Positions 1 through 5,179 of a DNA stretch of 5,179 nt are shown here, in pieces; the first letter of the stretch is position 1, and every line of letters begins with the position of its first letter. The notes beneath the pieces are model-generated. The model searched no databases and was not told the DNA's origin. It was given only the letters and a program-made list of their open reading frames with translations. The position numbers and the translations under genes were made by a program. Source of the stretch: Acidobacteriota bacterium (lineage in GTDB: Bacteria > Acidobacteriota > Terriglobia > Bryobacterales > Bryobacteraceae). The stretch is from contig CANNLB010000286.1 of assembly GCA_947505565.1 (NCBI GenBank), positions 1 to 5,179 of the forward strand, read 5' to 3'.

Positions 1-1
1 C

Positions 2-562
2 GAGTTCCACAACGGTGACCTCCTCAACGCCAGTGTCACGCACGACTACGAGTACCTGGCCCGGCCCTTCCGTCTCACTGGGGGCGGTGGTGTCACGGTG
101 CCACGGGGTGGGTACGAATTCGCGAGCGGGAACGTCAGCGTCACGCTCGGGCCGAAGCGCCGGCTGACGGGCGCCGTCGGCTTCGATGCCGGATCGTTCT
201 ACGACGGCCACCGCAAGACGTTCACGTACAGCAGGGGCCGGGTGAATGTGACGCACCAGTTCTCGGTCGAACCGAACATCTCGGTGAACTGGGTGACTCT
301 CCCGGCGGGTACGTTCACGGCCAAGCTGTACGGCGCCCGCGTCACCTACACGATGACGCCCCGGATGTTTGCGAGCGCCCTCATCCAGTCCAATTCGGAT
401 GGCCAGGCCACGGCCGTCAACGCGCGCCTCCGCTGGGAATACCGGCCGGGCAGCGAGTTGTTCGTCGTCTACAACGAACAACGGGACGCGGTCGGTCGAC
501 TGCTCACCGACCTCGCGAACCGCTCGTTCATCGTCAAGCTTAACTGGCTCTTCCGGCTCTGA
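2..562 (+). CDS. DUF5916-like outer-membrane beta-barrel protein, C-terminal part
   Basis: The frame is open from the window edge (codon 1 at position 2) to TGA at 560-562, giving 186 residues of a gene that begins outside the window. The GTG at 98 is internal, because the upstream codons continue the same type of sequence. The protein is a run of short amphipathic strands (for example SVTLGPKRRLTGAVGFDAGS, then ISVNWVTLP, AKLYGARVTYTM) separated by small loops, as in an outer-membrane beta-barrel. The end is the most diagnostic part: LRWEYRPGSELFVVYNEQRD, then RSFIVKLNWLFRL at the C-terminus. This closely matches how DUF5916 proteins end; these are large secreted proteins with an N-terminal CBM9-like domain, common in Acidobacteriota and Bacteroidota. 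The final Leu is preceded by alternating aromatic and hydrophobic residues, as in a last barrel strand. The substrate is unknown. The family call is from memory of the C-terminal pattern; the N-terminal domain cannot be seen. Confidence 0.75.
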   Translation, partial: EFHNGDLLNASVTHDYEYLARPFRLTGGGGVTVPRGGYEFASGNVSVTLGPKRRLTGAVGFDAGSFYDGHRKTFTYSRGRVNVTHQFSVEPNISVNWVTLPAGTFTAKLYGARVTYTMTPRMFASALIQSNSDGQATAVNARLRWEYRPGSELFVVYNEQRDAVGRLLTDLANRSFIVKLNWLFRL

Positions 563-579
563 CCTCTTCCGGCTCCGAC
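548..579 (+). repeat. 16-bp tandem duplication across a stop codon
   Basis: Two adjacent 16-bp units, 548-563 (CTCTTCCGGCTCTGAC) and 564-579 (CTCTTCCGGCTCCGAC), differ at one base (T560 versus C576). The first unit encodes the last residues of the upstream protein and its TGA stop (560-562). The second lies just after the stop. Because 16 is not a multiple of 3, the copy is out of frame with the first. It looks like a small local duplication rather than a functional site. Confidence 0.8.
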
Positions 580-687
580 GTCAGGCCGGGCCGCGCGCTG
601 GGGTTGCCGGGGCGGTTGGCGGGCGGGTCGCTCCGGCGATTCTCCGAGCGCATGCGGAATGGACCGTGGAGGAGAGCGACGGAGGAT

Positions 688-3249
688 CTAGCGCACTCGG
701 GCGACGACGACCGTGACGTCATCGGAGAGCACGCCGTGGCTGAACGTCTGGACCGCTTCCTGGAGTGCGCCGACCAAGCTTGCTGCTGGCGCTTGCCGGT
801 GCTCCCGGATTACTGCCAGTAACTGTTCGTCGCCGAACTCTTCGCCCTCGGGGTTGTTCGCCTCGACGACACCGTCGGTGTAGATGACCAGCGTGTCCCC
901 AGGTTTGAGTTCGCGCTCGTCTGTGGCGCCCTCCCAGTGCTCGAAAAGGCCCAGGACCGTGGCCGTCGACAGGAGTTTCTCGTAGGTGCCGTCGGCGTGC
1001 ACCAGGAACGGCGGAAAGTGGCCGCAGTTGGCGTACGACAGCCGTCGCGTCTCGTCCGAGTAATCGGCGAAGAACAACGTCGCGTATTGATTTTCGGCGG
1101 TGTTGTCGAAGAAGAGCTGATTCACCGACTTGAGTAGCTTCGGCAGGTCGTTGGCGGCCATCGCATACTGGCCGCGCAGGTTCGCTTGGAGGTTGGCCAT
1201 CAACAGCGCGCCGGCGATGCCCTTACCTGAAATGTCGGCGACGACGAGGCCGAGATGGCCGGCTCCCAGCTCGACGAAGTCGTAATAGTCGCCGCCCACG
1301 AGTCGTGCCTGGACGCAGCCTCCGGCGTAGTCGAGGGTCTCGAGGTTCGGCTGGCGCTGGGGAAAGAGCCGTGCCTGCACCTGGCGGGCAATGTCCAGTT
1401 CCCGCGCCGCGAGCCGATCCGCATCAAGCCGCTCGGCGATTTCCTCGGCCAGCCTGATGTTCTCGAGCGCGATGGCCGCCTGGCTCGCCACCGACTGGAG
1501 CAGGCGCTTGTCGTCGCGCGAGTACGTTTCCTCGGACGCGCGCGCGCTGAGGACGACAAGGCCGAGCAGGCGCTCCTTTCGGCCGACGATGGGGACCAGG
1601 CATTCCGCCGGGAATTCCCGCAGAAACGCCGGCTGCCCTTCGTCCGAGGCAATGGCGGGATCCCACGGCCGTCCGCGTCGGGCGACCTCGTCAATCCATG
1701 GTCGGTCGGGCCGCAGGACGGGCGGTGGCTGGATCCAACGCGTGGCCTGCGGATAGAGCCGTCCGTCCTGTCCCTCGAGGTAGACGATGGCGGCATTGGG
1801 ATGGAGGGCCTGGGAGATCTCCCGCTCGAGCAGCAAGGCGAGTTCTGGCGGGCTCGTGACCGTAGGAATCGTATGGGCGAGGCTCTCGAGAATCGCGGTC
1901 GCGTCGTAGGCGCCGCGGAAGAACGCGCGATCGATGCGCGTGGTCGCCTGTCGGACGATCCGTGACGAGCCGAGCGTGAGCATGAGACCGAACACGGAGC
2001 CGACGAGAATCGCGACGTTGCCGCTTACGGCGAACAGGCGCGAGAACGATGTGGCGAAGACGCCGGCCAGGGTCGTGCCGAGTACCGCAATCAGCACGAA
2101 CGAGCCCCGCCGTACCAGCAGGTAGCGGGCGCTGCGGCGGAGCAGCACGGGGATGTCGAGCACCCGGTGCCGGATGACGGCATATGCGAAGGACAGCGGG
2201 AAGACGAACGACAGGAGCACCGAGAGGGCGTGGACCCCGGCGGAGGTCTGCCACCCGCCGAGGGAGATCGCCGCGGGTTCGAGAAAGACCGGGCTGACGC
2301 CCAACACCGTGCCCCAGAGCAGCACGCGAGCCTTGCGACGGGCGTCGCTCGATGTCGCGCTGACGGCGTTCCAGCCGAGCGAGAGCAGACCGAGCGGCGT
2401 GCCGGCAAACAGGTAGGCGAGGCGTGCGCCGTCCGCCAGGGATGCGCCGAGTAGGTGCTGCAGGAACAGCGGGGCTTCGGCGGGCGTCCCTTTGTCGAGG
2501 TTCGGCAACGCGAAGATCACACAGCCGAGGATATTGGCCCATTTGAGCCAGGGCGCTGCCAAATCGAGCGGCGAGCGCGTGGGGAACACCGCGAAGAAGC
2601 CGTAGAAGAACACCGGAAAGGCCGCAAGTCCGATCGTGCGGTACGCCGCGACGAAACCCGACAACAGCGGCGGCAGGATCCCGTACCGCCACGGGAACTG
2701 CGGAATGCTGATGAAGGACGCGAAGAGCCCGGCCATGAGCCAGGCGTGCCGGTCCGTGGGCCGGAGGGCTAGGACGGTCAGGGCGACGGTCAGGAACGCC
2801 GCGGGATAGATCGCCAGCAGGCTCAGGGAGTGCTCGAAGAGTCCTCGCAGCGAAAACGGGCTGACGGTTGGCCTGTGGGCCGTGAGCCGGACGGTCGTCC
2901 CGTCCCGCACGATGCCCAGGGCGACGTCGTGCTCGACCGGCGTCCGTTCCCACACATTGAAATCCGAGCTCGTTGCCAGGGGGGTGCCGTCGACGGCGAT
3001 GATGCGGTCGCCGGGGCGGAGGCCCGACTGTGCGGCCGCGCCGCCATTCTCGACCGTCCCGACAACGATCGCGCGCTCGGATTCTTCGTACTCCGACGCG
3101 AAGCCCAGAGAGCCGCTCGCGGTTTGGATCTGGTAGTAGTACATCCACGCGGCGCCGTAGGGGACCGTAATGATGGCAAAGAGCACCACCAGCGCCCGCG
3201 GCACGGAGGCGCGCCACGAAGACCGACGAGACACGGGATCGGACGACAA
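688..3249 (-). CDS. PDZ / multi-TM / GAF / SpoIIE-type PP2C serine/threonine phosphatase
   Basis: This 853-aa protein should dephosphorylate Ser/Thr-phosphorylated partners, as RsbU and SpoIIE do with anti-sigma-antagonist proteins. In order: a membrane anchor (about 17-37); a PDZ domain (about 55-125, with SGLRPGDRIIAVDGTPL); about eight or nine hydrophobic helices (about 141-427), with an RHRVLDIPVLLRRSARYLL stretch like that in 7TM-type sensor proteins; a GAF domain (about 450-600); a helical linker ending ELDIARQVQARLFPQ; and the phosphatase domain (about 635-852). Metal-binding acidic motifs are intact: GGDYYDF (652-658), ADISGKG (671-677), YTDGV (790-794) and SDDVT (842-846). Stop is TAG at 688-690. 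The start is TTG at 3247-3249, five codons after an in-frame TAG (3262-3264), with no clear Shine-Dalgarno. GTG codons at residue 6 (3232-3234) and residue 16 (3202-3204) are alternatives that keep the first TM helix. It is convergent with the gene on its right-hand (3') side and divergent from the TRAP gene. No sigma-factor partner gene is in the window. Family is certain; target and signal are unknown. Confidence 0.93.
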   Translation of the reverse strand: MSSDPVSRRSSWRASVPRALVVLFAIITVPYGAAWMYYYQIQTASGSLGFASEYEESERAIVVGTVENGGAAAQSGLRPGDRIIAVDGTPLATSSDFNVWERTPVEHDVALGIVRDGTTVRLTAHRPTVSPFSLRGLFEHSLSLLAIYPAAFLTVALTVLALRPTDRHAWLMAGLFASFISIPQFPWRYGILPPLLSGFVAAYRTIGLAAFPVFFYGFFAVFPTRSPLDLAAPWLKWANILGCVIFALPNLDKGTPAEAPLFLQHLLGASLADGARLAYLFAGTPLGLLSLGWNAVSATSSDARRKARVLLWGTVLGVSPVFLEPAAISLGGWQTSAGVHALSVLLSFVFPLSFAYAVIRHRVLDIPVLLRRSARYLLVRRGSFVLIAVLGTTLAGVFATSFSRLFAVSGNVAILVGSVFGLMLTLGSSRIVRQATTRIDRAFFRGAYDATAILESLAHTIPTVTSPPELALLLEREISQALHPNAAIVYLEGQDGRLYPQATRWIQPPPVLRPDRPWIDEVARRGRPWDPAIASDEGQPAFLREFPAECLVPIVGRKERLLGLVVLSARASEETYSRDDKRLLQSVASQAAIALENIRLAEEIAERLDADRLAARELDIARQVQARLFPQRQPNLETLDYAGGCVQARLVGGDYYDFVELGAGHLGLVVADISGKGIAGALLMANLQANLRGQYAMAANDLPKLLKSVNQLFFDNTAENQYATLFFADYSDETRRLSYANCGHFPPFLVHADGTYEKLLSTATVLGLFEHWEGATDERELKPGDTLVIYTDGVVEANNPEGEEFGDEQLLAVIREHRQAPAASLVGALQEAVQTFSHGVLSDDVTVVVARVR

Positions 3250-3608
3250 AGAAACTGGAGTCTAATGTATTCCAGGCATCGGCGCGAAGGCCGATTGTCA
3301 CGCTGCCGCTGCTGGGCCTCGGCGGTGACCCACGGTGATCAATGCTGCCGAAGACGAGTTCCGTTGAACTTGATTCGGACCTTCCCAACGACTCGCCGCG
3401 CGTTGCCGTACTGCTCCCAGTTCCATGACGCATCTCACCTCGTCACGCTGATTCGCCTGCCGAGTCAGAGGGGAGTGCTCTCGTGACCGACTCGAACGTA
3501 ACAAGTTGTCACCACATGTGTATCGTGCCCCCGACCGATCCCGCAGCCAGCGTGACCAGTTCTCGGTCGCGAAGAGACGCGACGCGGGGGCGTGGATTAC
3601 CTTGCGTC

Positions 3609-3620
3609 CGGATGCATCCG
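3609..3620. repeat. 12-bp perfect palindrome, possible operator
   Basis: CGGATGCATCCG reads the same on both strands. It lies 111 bp upstream of the start codon at 3732, between the two halves of a weak promoter-like pair, where a dimeric regulator could bind. One 12-bp palindrome can occur by chance in a window this size, and there is no second copy nearby, so an operator role is only a suggestion. Confidence 0.25.
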
Positions 3621-3717
3621 CGTGGAGAATATTGAGCCTTGCGGACCTATCCGACGTGTCTCTCGTGGGCCCAGTTTGCCCCGGGCCTGGCACGTCAGAC
3701 TTGGGAGCTGGCAATTC

Positions 3718-3724
3718 AAAGGAG
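3718..3724 (+). promoter_or_regulatory. Ribosome binding site that fixes the start at 3732
   Basis: AAAGGAG ends 7 bases before ATG at 3732-3734, which is ideal spacing. The same frame is open further upstream (an ATG-type start at 3639 would add 31 residues), but those residues do not look like a signal peptide, and the strong site here, followed directly by MRILAVISGLALLVGVAVHA, makes 3732 the better start. Confidence 0.85.
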
Positions 3725-3731
3725 AAACGTG

Positions 3732-4976
3732 ATGCGGATACTGGCAGTGATTTCTGGGCTGGCATTGCTTGTCGGTGTGGCCGTCCACGCCGCCGAGAAG
3801 CCGTCTGCAGCCTTTCAGCAGGCAATGAAAGACAGCGGCGCGGCGCTGCAGAAGATTGGTAAGGATGTAGAAGCGAAGGACTACGACGCGGTTGCTGCCG
3901 GCGCCGCGGTTGCGGGTTTTCCGATGATCTCCAAGGCGCAGGCCGGCCCGATTACGATGCGGTGGCAAAGCACGTGGCCGGCGAAGGACATCTTCCACGA
4001 GTACGCGCTCGATTTCGCCAAGAAGGTCAACGACATGACCGGCGGCGACCTGAAGATTGAAGTGCTGCCGGCTGGTGCCGTGGTTCCGGCATTTCAGCTG
4101 CTGGATGCGGTGTCGAAAGGCACCCTCGATGGCGGCCATGGCGTGCTGGTTTATCACTACGGAAAACAGAACGCCCTCGCGCTGTGGGGTTCAGGTCCAG
4201 CCTTCGGTATGGACGCCAACATGATGCTGGCCTGGCACAAATACGGCGGCGGTAAGGAATTGCTCGCCAAGCTGTACGGCTCGATCGGCGCCAACGTGGT
4301 GTCGTTCCCGTACGGCCCGATGCCGACGCAACCGCTGGGCTGGTTCAAAAAGCCGATCACCAAAGTGCAGGACATGAAAGGCCTGAAGTTCCGCACCGTG
4401 GGTATCTCCATTGACGTGTTCACGGCGATGGGCGCTGCGGTCAACGCGCTGCCCGGCGGCGAAATCGTTCCGGCGATGGACCGTGGCCTGCTGGATGCTG
4501 CGGAATTCAACAACGCTTCGTCCGATCGTCTGCTCGGTTTCCCCGATGTGTCCAAGGTCTGCATGCTGCAGAGCTACCATCAGAACGCCGAGCAGTTCGA
4601 GATCATGTTCAACAAAGGCAAGTTTGATGCGCTGCCGACGAAGATGAAGTCGATCATCGAAAACGCCGTCGAAGCTGCGTCCTCCGACATGTCCTGGAAG
4701 GCGGTGGACCGCTATTCCCAGGATTACATCGAGATGCAGCAGAAGCAGAACGTCAAGTTCTACAAGACACCCGATGCGGTGCTGCAGGCGCAGCTCAACG
4801 GTTACGACGCGGCGGTTGCCAAGCGCAAGGATAATGCGCTGTTTACTGAAATCGAGGAGTCGCAGCGCAAGTTTGCTGAGCGCGCCGTGCGTTGGGATCT
4901 GGATACCAACGTTAACCGCCGCATGGCTTACAACCATTATTTCGCCAAGAAGGCAGCGCCGGCGAAGAAGTCCTGA
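3732..4976 (+). CDS. dctP: TRAP transporter solute-binding protein DctP, with a foreign N-terminus (chimeric frame)
   Basis: The 414-aa frame has two parts. Residues 1-20 are a Sec signal peptide (MRILAVISGLALLVGVAVHA, cleavage likely after A20). Residues 21 to about 55 (AEKPSAAFQQAMKDSGAALQ, then a Lys/Glu-rich helix ending AKDYDAV) resemble the first helix of small periplasmic cytochrome c'-like proteins, without reaching a CxxCH heme site. From about residue 55, GAAVAGFPMISKAQA is the hydrophobic and cleavage part of a Tat signal peptide, but no twin-arginine motif precedes it. The mature DctP domain starts near A71-G72 (GPITMRWQSTWPAKD) and runs to about 403. It shows PAGAVVPAFQLLDAVSKG, then DMKGLKFRTVG with R221 at the place of the carboxylate-binding Arg of TRAP binding proteins, and EFNNASSDRLLGFPDV, as in the TakP-like subgroup. 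DctP proteins bind organic acids in the periplasm for DctQ/DctM; the substrate here cannot be assigned. The binding domain is full length. A Lys/Ala-rich tail ends the protein, and dctQ follows. Confidence 0.88.
   Translation: MRILAVISGLALLVGVAVHAAEKPSAAFQQAMKDSGAALQKIGKDVEAKDYDAVAAGAAVAGFPMISKAQAGPITMRWQSTWPAKDIFHEYALDFAKKVNDMTGGDLKIEVLPAGAVVPAFQLLDAVSKGTLDGGHGVLVYHYGKQNALALWGSGPAFGMDANMMLAWHKYGGGKELLAKLYGSIGANVVSFPYGPMPTQPLGWFKKPITKVQDMKGLKFRTVGISIDVFTAMGAAVNALPGGEIVPAMDRGLLDAAEFNNASSDRLLGFPDVSKVCMLQSYHQNAEQFEIMFNKGKFDALPTKMKSIIENAVEAASSDMSWKAVDRYSQDYIEMQQKQNVKFYKTPDAVLQAQLNGYDAAVAKRKDNALFTEIEESQRKFAERAVRWDLDTNVNRRMAYNHYFAKKAAPAKKS
3888..3913 (+). other. Probable chimeric junction inside the dctP frame
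   Basis: The 8-mer GCGGTTGC occurs at 3888-3895 and again at 3906-3913, exactly six codons apart, encoding the two Ala-Val-Ala stretches at residues 53-55 and 59-61. Protein to the left looks like a Sec-exported small protein, and protein to the right like the second half of a Tat signal peptide. The GC-rich Ala/Gly codons between them are the kind of short shared sequence at which two genomes could be joined, by an assembler or by recombination. The exact breakpoint cannot be fixed by eye. Confidence 0.6.
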
Positions 4977-5000
4977 TTTAACAGTGATTCATGCCAGTAC

Positions 5001-5036
5001 AAACACCATCCGGTTCACCCGGATGGTGTTTTTTTT
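5001..5036 (+). terminator. Rho-independent terminator between dctP and dctQ
   Basis: A perfect 11-bp stem (ACACCATCCGG at 5003-5013 pairing with CCGGATGGTGT at 5019-5029) closes a 5-base loop (TTCAC). It extends to 13 bp if the flanking A and T bases pair. A run of eight T (5029-5036) follows immediately. It begins 24 bases after the dctP stop, so it would end or thin out transcripts before dctQ. Confidence 0.93.
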
Positions 5037-5096
5037 AGAATGACGACCCTGGTATTCATGGGTAACAAGCTGTAACAACTGATACCGAGCCGAACC

Positions 5097-5179
5097 ATGC
5101 AAAAACTCCTGCTTTTCATCGACAAGGTCAGCACTTTCGTCGGCCATGCGTTTTCCTGGCTGATTGTCGCGCTGACGCT
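5097..5179 (+). CDS. dctQ: TRAP transporter small permease DctQ, N-terminal fragment
   Basis: Translation from ATG at 5097 gives MQKLLLFIDKVSTFVGHAFS followed by WLIVALT, and the frame runs off the window after 27 complete codons. DctQ is the small, four-helix membrane subunit that pairs with the large DctM channel subunit in TRAP transporters. The short amphipathic start (FIDKVSTFVG) running into the first hydrophobic helix is typical of DctQ proteins, and the position directly after a DctP gene supports the call. An in-frame TAA at 5073-5075 limits the start; ATG 5097 is the only standard start after it. The Shine-Dalgarno is weak (only a CGAG-like stretch upstream), which fits lower expression than dctP. 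Too little is visible to name the substrate class. Confidence 0.8.
   Translation, partial: MQKLLLFIDKVSTFVGHAFSWLIVALT

Larger units (their letters stand above)
3250..3731. other. Divergent intergenic region, 482 bp, no convincing gene
   Basis: This stretch separates the minus-strand phosphatase from the plus-strand gene starting at 3732, so it should hold promoters for both. Open frames exist on both strands (3506-3862 plus, 3298-3825 minus), but their translations are rich in Arg, Ser, Pro and Ala without recognisable domains, and both run into the coding gene at 3732, so I read them as non-coding. What I do see is a 12-bp perfect palindrome at 3609-3620, a weak plus-strand promoter-like pair (TTGCGT at 3602-3607 and GAATAT at 3627-3632, with a 19-bp spacer that is too long to be convincing), and the Shine-Dalgarno at the right end. 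Confidence 0.6.

Noticed and set aside
580..687. Possible terminator in the convergent spacer
   Set aside because: GC-rich sequence with only short, mismatched stems and no T tract on either strand.
1255..1965. A 236-codon plus-strand open frame antisense to the phosphatase
   Set aside because: Low-complexity, Arg/Gly-rich translation without domain or ribosome binding site; expected by chance opposite a high-GC gene.
3264..3301. Promoter-like GTGACA (3296-3301) and TACATT (3264-3269) on the minus strand before the phosphatase
   Set aside because: The spacer is 26 bp, far from the usual 17, so it is not a credible sigma-70 promoter.
1691..3433. A 580-codon open frame on the minus strand overlapping the phosphatase gene
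   Set aside because: It is very rich in Arg, Pro and Ala with no domain. It is the shifted-frame shadow of a high-GC gene, and the overlapping frame has a complete set of phosphatase motifs.
3555..3569. A 15-base match to positions 255-269 (ACCAGTTCTCGGTCG)
   Set aside because: Only one pair, no flanking similarity, and one copy is in the coding sequence of a barrel strand; probably chance.
3298..3825. Open frame on the minus strand in the intergenic region (also 3506-3862 on the plus strand)
   Set aside because: No recognisable domain or good start site; both extend into the 3732 gene in the wrong frame.
4191..4937. A 248-codon minus-strand open frame antisense to dctP
   Set aside because: Rich in His, Leu and Arg, with no domain; the sense strand has clear TRAP-family conservation.
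5058..5078. Five-codon reading frame at 5058-5075 and the short direct repeat GTAACAA (5062-5068, 5072-5078) before dctQ
   Set aside because: No ribosome binding site for the mini-frame, and two 7-base copies are too short to call a regulatory site.

Overview
The window appears to join DNA of two different bacterial characters. Positions 1 to about 3890 look like an Acidobacteriota-type genome (Vicinamibacteria is my best guess, from family recognition only). It is high in GC (hand-counted lines 1561-1620 and 2341-2400 are each 43/60 G+C). It carries the C-terminus of a DUF5916-type outer-membrane beta-barrel protein and a PDZ/multi-TM/GAF/SpoIIE-type phosphatase, both typical of that phylum. 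From about 3890 to the end, the content is a proteobacterial-type TRAP transporter: a DctP-family solute-binding protein, then the first codons of its small permease DctQ. Its GC is lower and more uneven (31/60 at 4561-4620, 33/60 at 4321-4380, 34/60 at 4741-4800, but 40/60 at 4261-4320).

Layout: (1) 2-562, plus strand, 3' end of a DUF5916-like gene whose stop codon sits in a 16-bp tandem duplication. (2) 563-687, short convergent spacer with no clear terminator. (3) 688-3249, minus strand, an 853-aa membrane-anchored PP2C/SpoIIE-type serine/threonine phosphatase. (4) 3250-3731, a divergent 482-bp intergenic region with a 12-bp palindrome and, at its right end, a strong Shine-Dalgarno. (5) 3732-4976, plus strand, a 414-aa reading frame. 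Its first ~55 residues look like the Sec signal peptide and first helix of a small periplasmic protein (cytochrome c'-like is my best guess). The rest is a TRAP binding protein carrying the C-terminal half of a Tat-type signal peptide whose twin-arginine part is missing. (6) 5001-5036, a strong intrinsic terminator. (7) 5097-5179, plus strand, start of dctQ, cut by the window end.

How the genes work together: DctP would capture an organic acid in the periplasm and deliver it to the DctQ/DctM permease. The terminator after dctP would favour more binding protein than permease. The phosphatase is a separate signalling gene with no visible partner here. The main observation is the in-frame junction near 3888-3913. 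The simplest reading is a chimeric contig (two genomes joined at a short GC-rich similarity). A real gene fusion after horizontal transfer is the less likely alternative. I found no rRNA, tRNA, CRISPR array, transposase or convincing novel system.
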